From Larus michahellis (Eukaryota; Chordata; Aves; Charadriiformes; Laridae): a stretch of DNA of 64,000 bases. How positions within the stretch are numbered: the stretch's first letter is position 1; each line of letters starts with the position of its first letter. The notes below the pieces were generated by a model. That model worked only from the letters and a program-made list of their open reading frames with translations, was not told where the DNA came from and made no database searches. A program made the translations under genes and the position numbers. Below are positions 35,851 to 46,277 of this stretch, in pieces. Location of the stretch: assembly GCF_964199755.1 (NCBI RefSeq), contig NC_133906.1, positions 13,489,378 through 13,553,377 on the forward strand. The letters are read 5' to 3'.

Positions 35851-37569
35851 CCCATGACTTTTTCACACGGCCCTTGTAAAGGCGAGGAGGAAGACGCTGG
35901 TCTTCCAGCTTGTTTTGTTCTGCTTTGCTTTCAGTGCAGGACTTGGTGAGCTGCAAGACAGAGGACCCAGGTGTTGTCCCTACCACGGTTGTCCCCTGGA
36001 AGCCGAGAGGATGGCACGGGAAACCCACTGATGCCCTCCCGGCCCTGGGGTGGGCACAGCATCCATCCAGCCCTGCCCCTGCCCCCTGACTTCTTGGTAA
36101 GGGCCTGGAAGGGATTGGCTTCGCCCCGCTTTACAGAATCACAAACAACCCAGGGGCGGCTGGAGCCACACCGGTGGCACAGTTTCACAATGAACTCGCT
36201 GCGGTTCAGCAAACCTCAGGCACCTTGTGTCTGAGGAACAGGAACCTTGGCCACCGAGGTCTGCAGGACGCGAGCCCAGCCCTGCAGGAAAACGAACTCA
36301 CTATGGTGTCAAAAAGCCAACAAAACTCTCGAGAACCTGGCATTTGGGACGTGTCCCCCACTGCGGGTACCCTGGGCCTGCAGGTGCCACCTGAGGTACA
36401 CCAGTGCCCTCTGGGCAGGGCCCAGGACAGCTTTCTGCTCTGGAAAACAAACTCAAGATCAAGAAAACTACGGAAAAGGCTAATGTTATACTCGATAACA
36501 GCTTGCTGCCTCCTGCACCTCTGCTGCGCAAACCACTGTTTCCTGAATTGAGGTATCAGGCATGAAATATTTCACATGCTGGAGCAACCGTCACCATCTG
36601 CTAAGTGACAAACAGAACTTAAGCCTTTCCTGGTATTTAATGCATAAATCAGGGCGCGTCCTGTGTGGCTGTTTGTGATTCTGTAATTGAAAACTCCCCG
36701 TCTTGCTTGGGGAGGCGGCAGTACGAATGCTCGCACAGCCGGCGTAGCTGCAGTCTAAACCACTTTCTATGGAAGCGTTTCCACGGCATGCCCGACTGGG
36801 GTGTGCGTCTGATGCTGCTGCAGCAGGAGGGTTGCAGTGGCAGCAGAAGTGCCTGTGAGCAGCAGGTAAGGCCATACCTGAAGAACCAAGGACTTGCTTC
36901 CTCGGCTATCCTCTTTTCCCCACAGCTAATATGGTTTTATCCTTTCCTTCCACTCCACATCTCACCAACCAGGTGAGTAGTGACTCGACCATTACTCATG
37001 GCCCCGTGGGTCTGGCCCGCTGATCATACGCATTTATTTCTGCTCTTATCCCTCCAGACGCTCATCGATTACCCTACCAAGCCCATACCCCAGAAGCAGA
37101 TACCATTGCCTGGGGCCAACAGGCCCCGTGCAGTCAAAGTGAGAAGACAGATCTCCATGCTTGGAGAGCATTGGCTTTGCATGGTAACCCCCTACACCCA
37201 GGAGCTCCTGGGAGGTCTCCTGTGCAAAAGCCGCATGTTATATATTGTCACCTAAAAATATGCTTCACCAACACTACACACAGCACTTGCAGGCAGCAGA
37301 GAGGAAAGGCTGATGGCTGGTGTCAGGGAGGGTTCGTGCCATGGGGGGAACGGGACAGGTCTGGCCCTACCTGCTGCGGTCACGAGGACACAGCACTCGG
37401 TGTGTCTGATATTTATGCCCCAGTTCGGCACTTCCCCTGCTCCGCTCTCCACCGCAGAGCACCAGCTCACCTCCCTCTCACGCCTCCAGTCACACAGGCT
37501 CCGCATCGATACACACGAACAGAAGCACATGCAGCAGATGGAAGGAAGGGGTTACCCCCTCCACCCAGC
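35851..37569. other. Intergenic, no gene recognised
   Basis: Unique sequence of mixed composition. Nothing supported as a gene or repeat. Confidence 0.5.
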
Positions 37570-38045
37570 AGGTCACACCTGGAACACTGCACCCCCTTTT
37601 GAGTCATGTCCCCCCCCAGCACAAGAAAGCTCTTGACAAACTGGAGCAATAAGCCCAAAAACCTTGAAGCCACCAGGCCAGCCAGGGGCAGAGAGCCCCT
37701 CCTGTGAGAGGAGGGGAAGTGGGGTTGTTCTGCTGGAAGGGAGGTTTTGGGGGGGCTTATAGCACCCTCCTGCTGGGGGCTTGTCGAGAAAGTGGAGCCA
37801 GCCTCTTTCGAGGGTGCACAGCAGGAGCACAAGAGAGAAAAACTGAAATGAGAGGTTCAGCCTGGGTATCAGGGGGTGTTTTTACCTGCAAGGACAGTCC
37901 AGCAGCGGGACAGGTCACCTGGGAGGTTTCCATCCTTAAGAGGTTTCCATCCCTGGAGGTTTCCAGGAGTCAAAACAGCCCAGGGCAACTTGGTCTGATC
38001 TTGTGCCTGAGCAGGAGGTTGAACTAGAGCCCTCCCTTCCCACAT
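37570..38045 (+). mobile_element. Old, rearranged CR1-like fragment
   Basis: Weak but ordered CR1 similarity in sense: CACACCTGGAACACTGCACC, a TCCTGTGAGAGGAGG segment, then TTCCATCCCTGGAGGTTTCC, GCAACTTGGTCTGATCTTGT and GCAGGAGGTTGAACTAGAGC. This resembles the subfamily with GACTAGAGACCTCC ends. A local triplication of GAGGTTTCCATCC occurs at 37921-37962. Boundaries are approximate. Confidence 0.6.
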
Positions 38046-40036
38046 GAATCATCCTTCAAGCCCGCTCTGCTGTGTTCTTCTAACTGCAAGCAGATCATCA
38101 CAGGTGGTGCAGCTCACCAGAAGCTCTTTGCTTTCTCCTCCTGCTGAGTGCACTGATTTACCATCTGTTTATCATCATTATTCAATCAGCAGCTGGCTTC
38201 CAGACCACGCTTTCAGAAGAGCTCTTTTCTTGTCAAGTTTTGATTATGTTTCAGATAAGTTCTGGTAGTAAGTCTCTTCTCCCACACCTCACAGCCATAG
38301 AAACAGAGCTGCTGGTGGCTGTTCCCTCCCTTGTCTGCTGTTTCTCTGCTGCACAGAAGTGCAGAAGCATAAAGCTCCCAGGTGAAACCACCTACATCAG
38401 CTCCAACAGCAGAGCCAAATCCACTTTACATGGCATTTCCACCTAAGTCTTTCACACTAGCGATGGCGTTCTATGCACCGGGGTGCTGCCTTAATATTTG
38501 CTTTATCAAGCTCCAAAAAAAAAGGACTCTAAACTTACTATCAGAGGAAAGCTGAATCATCAGTAACAAGAAATCTGCCCTCCCCCAACCAAGAAACATT
38601 AGACCAAAAGCTTTCACTAAACTGGAATGGGGAATAACCTTCCCGGGCTGGCGGTGCTGCTGCTGGAAGACAAAGAGGTCCCTCTGGTCACACTCTTTCT
38701 GTCCCCAGAGGGACACTGGGAGAGCACAGCCAGCAATTCTGAGTCTTGAGAAGCCCTGCCTGCCCCGGGCTTTGGTGTTATTGCAGCCCTGCACAAAGTG
38801 CTTTTAGTTCCTCAGGAAGCCTCTCAAACTAAATAACCCAGATGCAGAAAACTAAAGCACAAGAGATCCCTTGCCCTCCACACAATGCGGGTAACTCCTC
38901 TGAATGCACTTTTAATGCACGTTATTACTAGAATAAGCCACAGTAGAAAACTCCTCATTTCTTACTGAAGTATGTAGGAGCGGAGGGCAATTGGCATAGA
39001 TGGGTTAGGAAGAGGCATTCGGTGCCTTGGAATTTCTTCCCTTGTTTGAATGACACTCCCATTCATACAGGGGCAGACATGAGCTGCCCTCAGGCCCCCA
39101 TCCAGAGGACAGGAGAAATATCCACAGAAGTGTCCTGTACAGTGGAAACAAAGAAAAGAACAGGTGCAGTGAAAGAAAGAGAGGAAAACCCAGAAATATT
39201 GAGTAAAAAAATAGAAGAGGAAAGCCTAGAGCCAGTAGAATTTGGCTTCTGTCTATGAATGAAAAAATAAAAAAGGAAGAAACAGTTTCATTTTGTCTTA
39301 CAATGCAACACGCTTAATGTGCTAGAGACACATCTGTGCACTCAGCTCCACCAGTAATGTTTTCCTCGTTTCCCTCTCCGTTTCAGGGCACCCAGTAATG
39401 CTCTTCAATCGTTTCGATTTATGCCAGCCGATGATGGCCCACAGCACCCACTGCAGGGAAATGACTGTTTATTTACTAATCTTCTGAGGGTAAAATGGAA
39501 TTAAACCCAAGAATGACTGCAGCAGTTTTAAGCCACGTGTAGTTCAAACAACAAGATGCAAACTTCCTTAGATATATCCCTAAAATAGGTGTTAGAAACC
39601 CCAGATCAAGAGTTATTAAATCCCAGACTCTGTAGTTTACCTGCCCTTATTTCTCAATGCAATGTCCCAGTAAATTAGCCTGGGGTCTCCTATCTAACCC
39701 CAGGACATCAGCAAACCAGTGCATCCCCACATCGGGACTGCACTCCTCAGTTCTCTCCACCACTTCAGTAAGAAGCAATAAAAATGTCAAACAGCCTCAG
39801 AGTCCCTGGTGCAGAAGAGCTGACGGGCTGCAGCAGGGGCTCAGCCCACGGCTGGGGCTTTGCTGGCTGATAAATGGGCCAATGGACCTCCTGGCTCCTT
39901 CCCTCCCTCCCTCCCTCCGCTAGACATCAGCACCACAAAGCCCTTGCTGATGGCAGGATACAGCCACCGCCACATGCCCCTGCCGAAACTGCCGCATGGA
40001 AAACCCCGCCTGTGGCAGACTGCTGAGCTCAGGTGA
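38046..40036. other. Intergenic, no firm gene
   Basis: Includes a (CCCT)n run at 39898-39919 and a short Lys/Glu-rich frame at 39078-39258, ended by TGA and followed by AATAAA-containing A-rich sequence. The frame has no recognisable family. No other exon-like structure was seen. Confidence 0.45.
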
Positions 40037-40555
40037 ATCATGGAATCACAGAATGGTTACAGTTGGAAAGGACCTTAAAGATCACCTTGTTCCACTCCCT
40101 GCCCTGGGCAGGGACACCTCCCACCACACCAGGTTGCTCCAAGCCCCGTCCAACCTGGCCTTGAACACCTCCAGGGATGGGGCAGCCACAGCTTCTCTGG
40201 GCAACCTGGGCCAGGGGCTCACCACCCTCACAGCAAACAATTTCTTCCTGAGATCTCATCTAAATCTCCCCTCTTTCAGTTAAAACCTGATCCCTCTCAT
40301 CCCATGGCTCCCCTCCCTGCTCCAGAGTCCCTCCCCAGCTCTCCTGGAGCCCCTTGAGGGACTGGAAGGGGCTCCAAGGTCTCCCCAGAGCCTTCTCTTC
40401 TCCAGGCTGAACCCCCCCAACTCTCTCAGCCTGTCCTCACAGCAGAGGGGCTCCAGCCCTCCCAGCATCTCCAGGGCCTCCTCTGGCCCCGCTCCAACAG
40501 CTCCGTGTCCTTCTTGTGCTGAGGACTCCAAAGCTGGACACTCCAGCTCCAGTGA
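40037..40555 (-). mobile_element. CR1 LINE fragment, antisense, about 0.5 kb
   Basis: Starts ATCATGGAATCACAGAATGG and covers CCACCACACCAGGTTGCTCC, CCAGCTCTCCTGGAGCCCCT, CAGCATCTCCAGGGCCTCCT and the TCCTTCTTGTGCTGAGGACT inner end. It is highly similar to the sense copy at 12637-13152. Confidence 0.92.
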
Positions 40556-42281
40556 AGAGCTCCAGCTGCCGATTACAACATTCAAATACCAACGGACACA
40601 AAAACCAGTCGCAAGGTAAACAGCAACATGCTGGATCATACCAGAACCCAGCAGCTGTACAAAAAAAAATGCATTACGGCAGCTCTACTTCCTATTTCCT
40701 TTTCCTTACAGCTCTGAAAATAATAGCTGCAAAGGTCAGGGGGTTTTGGGACAGTTGCTCCTCACCAGGCTGTTGCTGCCGTGGGACCAGCCGAGCACCC
40801 TCCAGAGCCAGGTCCCAAAGCCCCAGCCTCATCTTTCCTCCTGATTTCCCACCTGCTTTACCATCGGGGGGCAAAGCAGCGCAGCGCAGAAGCTGGTTGA
40901 TGAGAGGAGCTTTGGTGATGGTGCCCCAGCGCTGGTGGTGGGGCACGGAGATGTCCGGGGTGGGGAGGGACCAGCCCTGGGCGGTCAGGGCTGAATCTGC
41001 TCCTCTCTGGTAGCGCCTGATGAAGGCTCTCTCAGAAACAAGCAAATTCTTACTGAATTTTTACGTTGAAGCAATACTAAGGCTCCTGGCCAAAATCAAC
41101 ACTGAACTGGGTTATTTTCTGTACAGCTACAGGGAGCGTTTGGTCTAAGAGCCTGCGGCAGGGAAAGCACAAGCATCGTAGGAGCAAGAATTAACACCCA
41201 GACCCTGGGCGCGACTTGCACCACCAGAAAAACCACTTTCCTCCTCCCTCCTCACCATTGTGCGCTATGAGCCCAAAATGGCAGCACCATCCCTGGTGGA
41301 AAATGAGGCCCCTGGGCACAGTGGTGGAACCAGAATTAATTAAATATGCAAAACCTCACAAACTTGCAGAAGCAGCAATATAGCAATGGGATGACAGGAG
41401 CGCGACCGGGCCGGCTCCAGTCTGAGTCACTGCCAGGTATCCGCGCAATTTTCTAATGACCTGAGACGGGCAAATTTTACAGGGTATTTGAGATTCAAAT
41501 TGGTGTCCGTTTTGCTTTAATATTAAAGGACAGGGAGGTGGCACAAGGTTTGATAGAAGAGAAAGCTGGCAGAAGGGGCTAGCTAAAAGGAAGAGTGGGG
41601 AAAAGTCGGGTGTAGGCAAGAGGAGAGGAGGACAGGGATTATTTCCATGGCCAGAGCACAGCAGATCGCACAGTGTAAATATCTTACTCTAGCTTGTATT
41701 GCTTGCAGTCTTAAAGGAGGGAAAGATTTTGTAGAAAGGATTATAAATGCCCATTTGAAGACAAAAAAGCAATAGGAACATCAAAGATTTCATTTAAAAT
41801 AGCTTTTATATTTATATTTATATTTAAAATAGATTTCTATTTTAATCTATATTTAAATCTATATTTGATCCATATTTCTATTTAATCTATATTTAGAATA
41901 GATTTCATTTAAAGTATGTCTTGGTCCAAGGCTCAGAAGCCCTTGATAAGCAACTGGTGAAAAGGGCCTGAAGCCAATGACAGAGGCAGTGTGAGGAAAT
42001 GGGAACTGAAGCAACATCTACTGATGGGAAAAGAGAAGTGGCCAGGATATTCCTCAGCTGGTTTCACATCCAGGCACCTCCTTTCACGCACAGTCACTCC
42101 AGCTTTACGATGAGTGGCAAAGCGAGAGGTCCGGGCCAGCGCCAGGTGTCCAAGGGTGTCAGGGTGCCCATGGAAACACACCATCGTGTGGGGGCTGATT
42201 CACGGGGCACTTCTTGTTTAAGATACCATTTCCCCTCTTGTACAAAAACTGCAATAGGGAAAGTAACCTCTTGGTTGTAAA
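40556..42281. other. Intergenic with an AT-rich repeat block
   Basis: Unique sequence apart from the AT-rich repeat at 41787-41917. No gene recognised. Confidence 0.5.
41787..41917. repeat. AT-rich imperfect tandem repeat (TTTAATCTATAT)
   Basis: Interleaved copies of ATTTATATTTA, TTTAATCTATATTTA and AATAGATTTC, bracketed by near-identical ATTTCATTTAAAATAG (about 41788) and ATTTCATTTAAAGTAT (about 41902). Confidence 0.75.
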
Positions 42282-42658
42282 ATCTGGAGAAAAGGAGGCC
42301 GAGGGGAGACCTTCTCGCTCTCTACAGCTCCCTGAAAGGAGGGTGTAGCCAGGGCGGGTCGGTCTCTTCTCCCAAGGAACAGGCGATGGGACAAGAGGAA
42401 ACGGCCTCAAGGTGAGCCAGGGGAGGTTTAGGATGGGTATTAGGAAAATATCTTCATGGAAAGGGTTATCAAGCATTGGAACAGGCTGCCCAGGGAAGTG
42501 GTGGAATTGCCATCCCTGGAGGTATTTAAAAGCCGGGCAGACGTGGTGCTGAGGGACATGGGTTAGTGGTGGTTTTTGTCAGTGTTAGGTTGATGGTTAG
42601 ACTTGATGATCTGAAAGGTCCCTTCCAACCCAGGCAATTCCATGATTCTATGATTCTA
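42282..42658 (+). mobile_element. CR1 LINE 3' fragment with intact octamer tail
   Basis: Sense copy with TGGAGAAAAGGAGGCCGAGG, AGCATTGGAACAGGCTGCCC, CCGGGCAGACGTGGTGCTGA and the terminal CCATGATTCTATGATTCTAC. This is the clearest intact CR1 3' end in the window. Confidence 0.93.
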
Positions 42659-42791
42659 CCTACCACTGCCAAACTTTACTTGTTTTCTACCCAGGAGAGA
42701 AAATACTGAAAACAAAGCAATCTGTAACTTGTACTAGGTTTTAAGAACTATTTCGGATTAGTAAAAGAAAGTGTAATGATAGAAGCAAGGC

Positions 42792-43499
42792 TGTGGCGGT
42801 GTGCTCTCCCCTTTTCCCTCACGCGGCTCCTGCTCGAGCCATGGCCATCAGCGGGAGTCGTGATGAGTTGCACTTGAACTACGGGGGATGGCTGGCAACA
42901 TAATCAAAACACTGTCTGGAGTGGGAACCTAGGTATCTCGTTCCCATGCGAATATGACTATAGGTCAATTCTCTTACTCCATAAATAGTGGACAGCCCAA
43001 GAGCCCTTGGAGCTCTCCTGCACGGCAGCGGGCTGCACGCCAGGATCTCTCCTTGAGTGGGGACGCTCGCTTAAGGTTCTACTCCTCGAGGTTGAGACAT
43101 TCCTTGCCGCAACAGATTCTCGGTAAGTGACTAATAGCACGCTAAACTTTGAAATCTTAGCTAAGTGATATAAAGGATTGATTGCGCATATATAATCCTT
43201 TAGACATAAACCGCTGACCAAGTCTGGGACTAGGACTGGATCCAGCCTAGACTCCTCTCTGAGAAGGAGTTTAGAAAGCCAGGGGGTCCTTTCCGAACCT
43301 CGCGACCCAACGGGAGGGTCTCCCTGACGGCTTGTCTGGCCCTGGCCTCTATGCAGTAAATAATCAAGCATACCCTGGCATCGAAACTCATAGAACACTG
43401 TCCCATTCACTACTAACTTTGTTAAATCACTGTTTTATGTTAATAAATATTTCACCACTACTCTCCTTACAAGTGAAGTTAATCACTTCGCCCGCGACA
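42792..43499 (+). mobile_element. Probable solo LTR of an endogenous retrovirus (ERVL-like)
   Basis: A unique block of about 708 bases starts TGTGGCGG and ends CCGCGACA, an imperfect terminal inverted repeat (one mismatch in the first eight). AATAAA lies at 43442-43447 near the 3' end, and a TATA-like ATATAAAGG occurs inside. The closing CACTTCGCCCGCGACA resembles avian ERVL-type LTR ends as I remember them. No primer-binding-like TGG follows directly and no gag/pol/env frame is adjacent, so a solo LTR is likely. A clear target-site duplication was not found, so the exact ends are uncertain. Confidence 0.65.
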
Positions 43500-44827
43500 C
43501 CGGTGCAGAGTAAAGGGCACTGCAGGCCCGGGGGACACGTTGCAGTTTGGTGCCAAGAGGCAGATGGATGCAGGGGGCGTTGCAGAAGTCACGGTGCAAA
43601 CGAGCACCCAACTCCTATCCATAGGTACCCGACCCACGCCTAAAGCACCAGGAGGTGCCCCGGGATGTGGATGCACCTCAGGTCTGCTCATGGGGCCCAC
43701 AGGGCACCCCCAGAATAGCGTAACCCCAGACTCGTGCCCGCGGGGACAGCACAAGCCAGCGCAGCAGCCTGCAAGCACTTGTCGTGGCTGCAGCATCTGC
43801 GTTACCTCCCTCACAATGCGTGGTTGTGTGGGTTTGTTCCAGACCAGCCACGTACAGGGGAGGGTTTATGTTTCTGCTTGCTTATACTTACATACAAGAA
43901 AACACATCGATATACCCCAGCACCACAACAACCAGCTGCCTGCAAGGAGGCAGCAGGGACAGCCCTGGCTGTACCCTGAGACCGGGCTTGCTTTGATTCC
44001 TAACCTAACTCTGCCCAGCAGGGACTCCCCGCTTCTTCCCCGTGTAACCCACAGCGATGTACATCATTTAAAGACGCGCATGGAGAGGCTTTTGAATTGC
44101 AAGCATTTCTTCAGCAGCAATTTGTCACCCATATTCTCACCTATCGGTTGCTCCCTCTCCAACTTCTTTGGATTTTGGCAACAAAGTTTAATGCGGTTAA
44201 AGTAAAACCTCTCAAAGATTCAGAGGGAAAAAGCTCTTTGCGCTTTGGAAAGAAAGGGGTTCAAAGGGCGGTTGCACAGCTCTGAGCAGTGGCAGCGAGA
44301 GGCTGGAGGGCTGTTCTGGGCGCCCTGGGCTCAGACGGGTCCCACACTTGTGGGTGACGGGGTCCCGTGCGCGGGGGCTGGGGGCTCCCCCCCACCACAG
44401 CCGGTTCATCTGCCACCAGAGAGAAATCCAGCATCTCCATCAGCACCAGCTGCTGCCAAACTCCTACTGCAAAGGAGGAGAGGGGCACGGCTAGAGCCAC
44501 ACGGTTACATAATTAATTCGCAATTAATTACCCAGTTAATTCAGGCAGAGGGTTCGCACCCACCCTGGGCTGGGCTGAGGTGGAGGAGAGCTGGGGGAGG
44601 CCAAGCGTGACCCGGATATGCAGCTCGTGGCGTGTCCCCATCTTAAAACGCATAGCGAGGATGATGCAATTTACCACAGGTCCATTTTTCACAGTCTTTT
44701 ATCAGAGTCATTTAGAAACGGCAGCGGAGACTGGTGAAGCAGCGCCGCGAGGACTGAACTCACACTCACCTCGAAGCAGCCTGGGAAATATTAACCACAA
44801 ACTTGAAGTGAATAAATCCAAAGCCGC

Positions 44828-44833
44828 AGGGTG

Positions 44834-44864
<31 letters not shown>

Positions 44865-44876
44865 TTTTTTTTTTTA
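44828..44876. repeat. T-rich pyrimidine run
   Basis: Nearly 50 bases of T with a few C interruptions (TTTTTTTTCTTTTTTC type), a simple low-complexity tract. Confidence 0.85.
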
Positions 44877-46215
44877 AATCTCATCAGCCATGATACTTTA
44901 TAAAGGCATTAGTAATACTGCAGAAAAGGAGAACTGAGAATTCCAGAGGTGCATTTTATGCAGTATGAAATATGGTCTCCTCCAGTTTCATATCTTAAAT
45001 TCAACTTTTGCTGTATTCTAGTATAAAATTCAGTTTGAAAGGAGCTGTACAATGGCACAGATGAACAAATATGTTACATGTACACAGGAGAAATGATCCT
45101 GCCAACATCTTTGAGGAGATTTAAATGTCGTAGGTTGAGAAATGTATATGGAGTTGCACAGTTCGTTAAGTGAGGACCCAGGGCCTCGTCTGAGGTAAAA
45201 CTGGTCCCCGTTTCAAACCTCCTTCAAAAAGCCTGACAACCCCAGAAGACTACCTTACCAAGATACAACATGCACATTCATTCCGCCACGTCCCCACGTG
45301 CCCGTGGGAATGAGAGCTCTACATTCCTAATACATGCAAAAGCCCCATTTCTAACAAACCAGGTGGTTCCAGGAAAGCAAAGAGACCTTCTGAAGAGAGG
45401 GACCGAATTAGTTCAGCCCAGGTTGGTCTTTGTTTTAGTGTTAGGCAGAGGAAGCCCTTGCTGAGGGCTCCTGTTTTTAAGCATTTGGCCACTGAAATCC
45501 AGAGATGGTCTGACAATGATCGTGGTAGGGTCCGAGTCCGAGCGTCAGTGAAGATAAATCAAGTAGTAACACACGTGTGAGCGAGGTCAAAACCTCCTGG
45601 TGGAAACCGTCCTCCATCCCCATCACAACATGTCTGAGTGCCAAGGCATTGGCTGGTTCCATCGAAATGAATCCACTTCTCTGGAAGTGACCTAAAAATA
45701 CACACCTGGCACGCCAGCGTTCCCAAAGCTCTTACACAGAGCAGAAACAGGCCGAGTTCTGGCTCCAGAACGCACAAGAAATGCCAAAATGAAGATCTTT
45801 ATCTATAACAGTTGCAAAGCACGTGGCTGTGAACCTGAATTCAGATTCAGGACTAACTCAACCGTCTTTCTTCCACTTTCCCCCATGGTGTCCCCATCTC
45901 ATGTTGGACACCCCGTTGGCCGTTGCCCAGTCACTGGTGGGGAGCCCTGGAGCTGCTGGGTGTGCGGACCATCGACTGCCGCTCCACCAGAAACCACCAC
46001 CACTTCCACGGCGGAGGTTTCCCATGGCTTCATCCCATGCCTCTTCTGGGTATAAACCATGTATCAAGCGCTGAAAGGGAAGGGAAAATGTTAATATACT
46101 GAATATTACTTTATATCTAGTTCAGCTTATAAAAAGTGTTCCTTCTTTGCCAAAGTGTATTCAGATCTTCACATCCTGATATCTATTCTCCCTGCAAGTG
46201 TTACGGGTGTGTACA

Positions 46216-46277
46216 TCTATCTGTCTGTCTGTCTATCTATCTATCCATACACACACACATACATACATATATATATG
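46216..46277. repeat. Compound microsatellite (CTGT/CTAT)n, (CA)n, (TA)n
   Basis: CTGTCTGTCTGT, then CTATCTATCTAT, then ACACACACACATACATACAT and ATATATAT occur in direct succession. This is a compound short tandem repeat likely to be length-polymorphic. Confidence 0.9.

Noticed and set aside
42958-43410. 150-codon minus-strand frame
   Set aside because: It lies wholly inside the probable solo LTR, antisense to its inferred transcription.
43500-43560. Possible primer-binding site and internal retroviral sequence after the LTR (TTTGGTGCCAAGAGG)
   Set aside because: It is more than 40 bases from the LTR end and is not followed by any gag-like frame.
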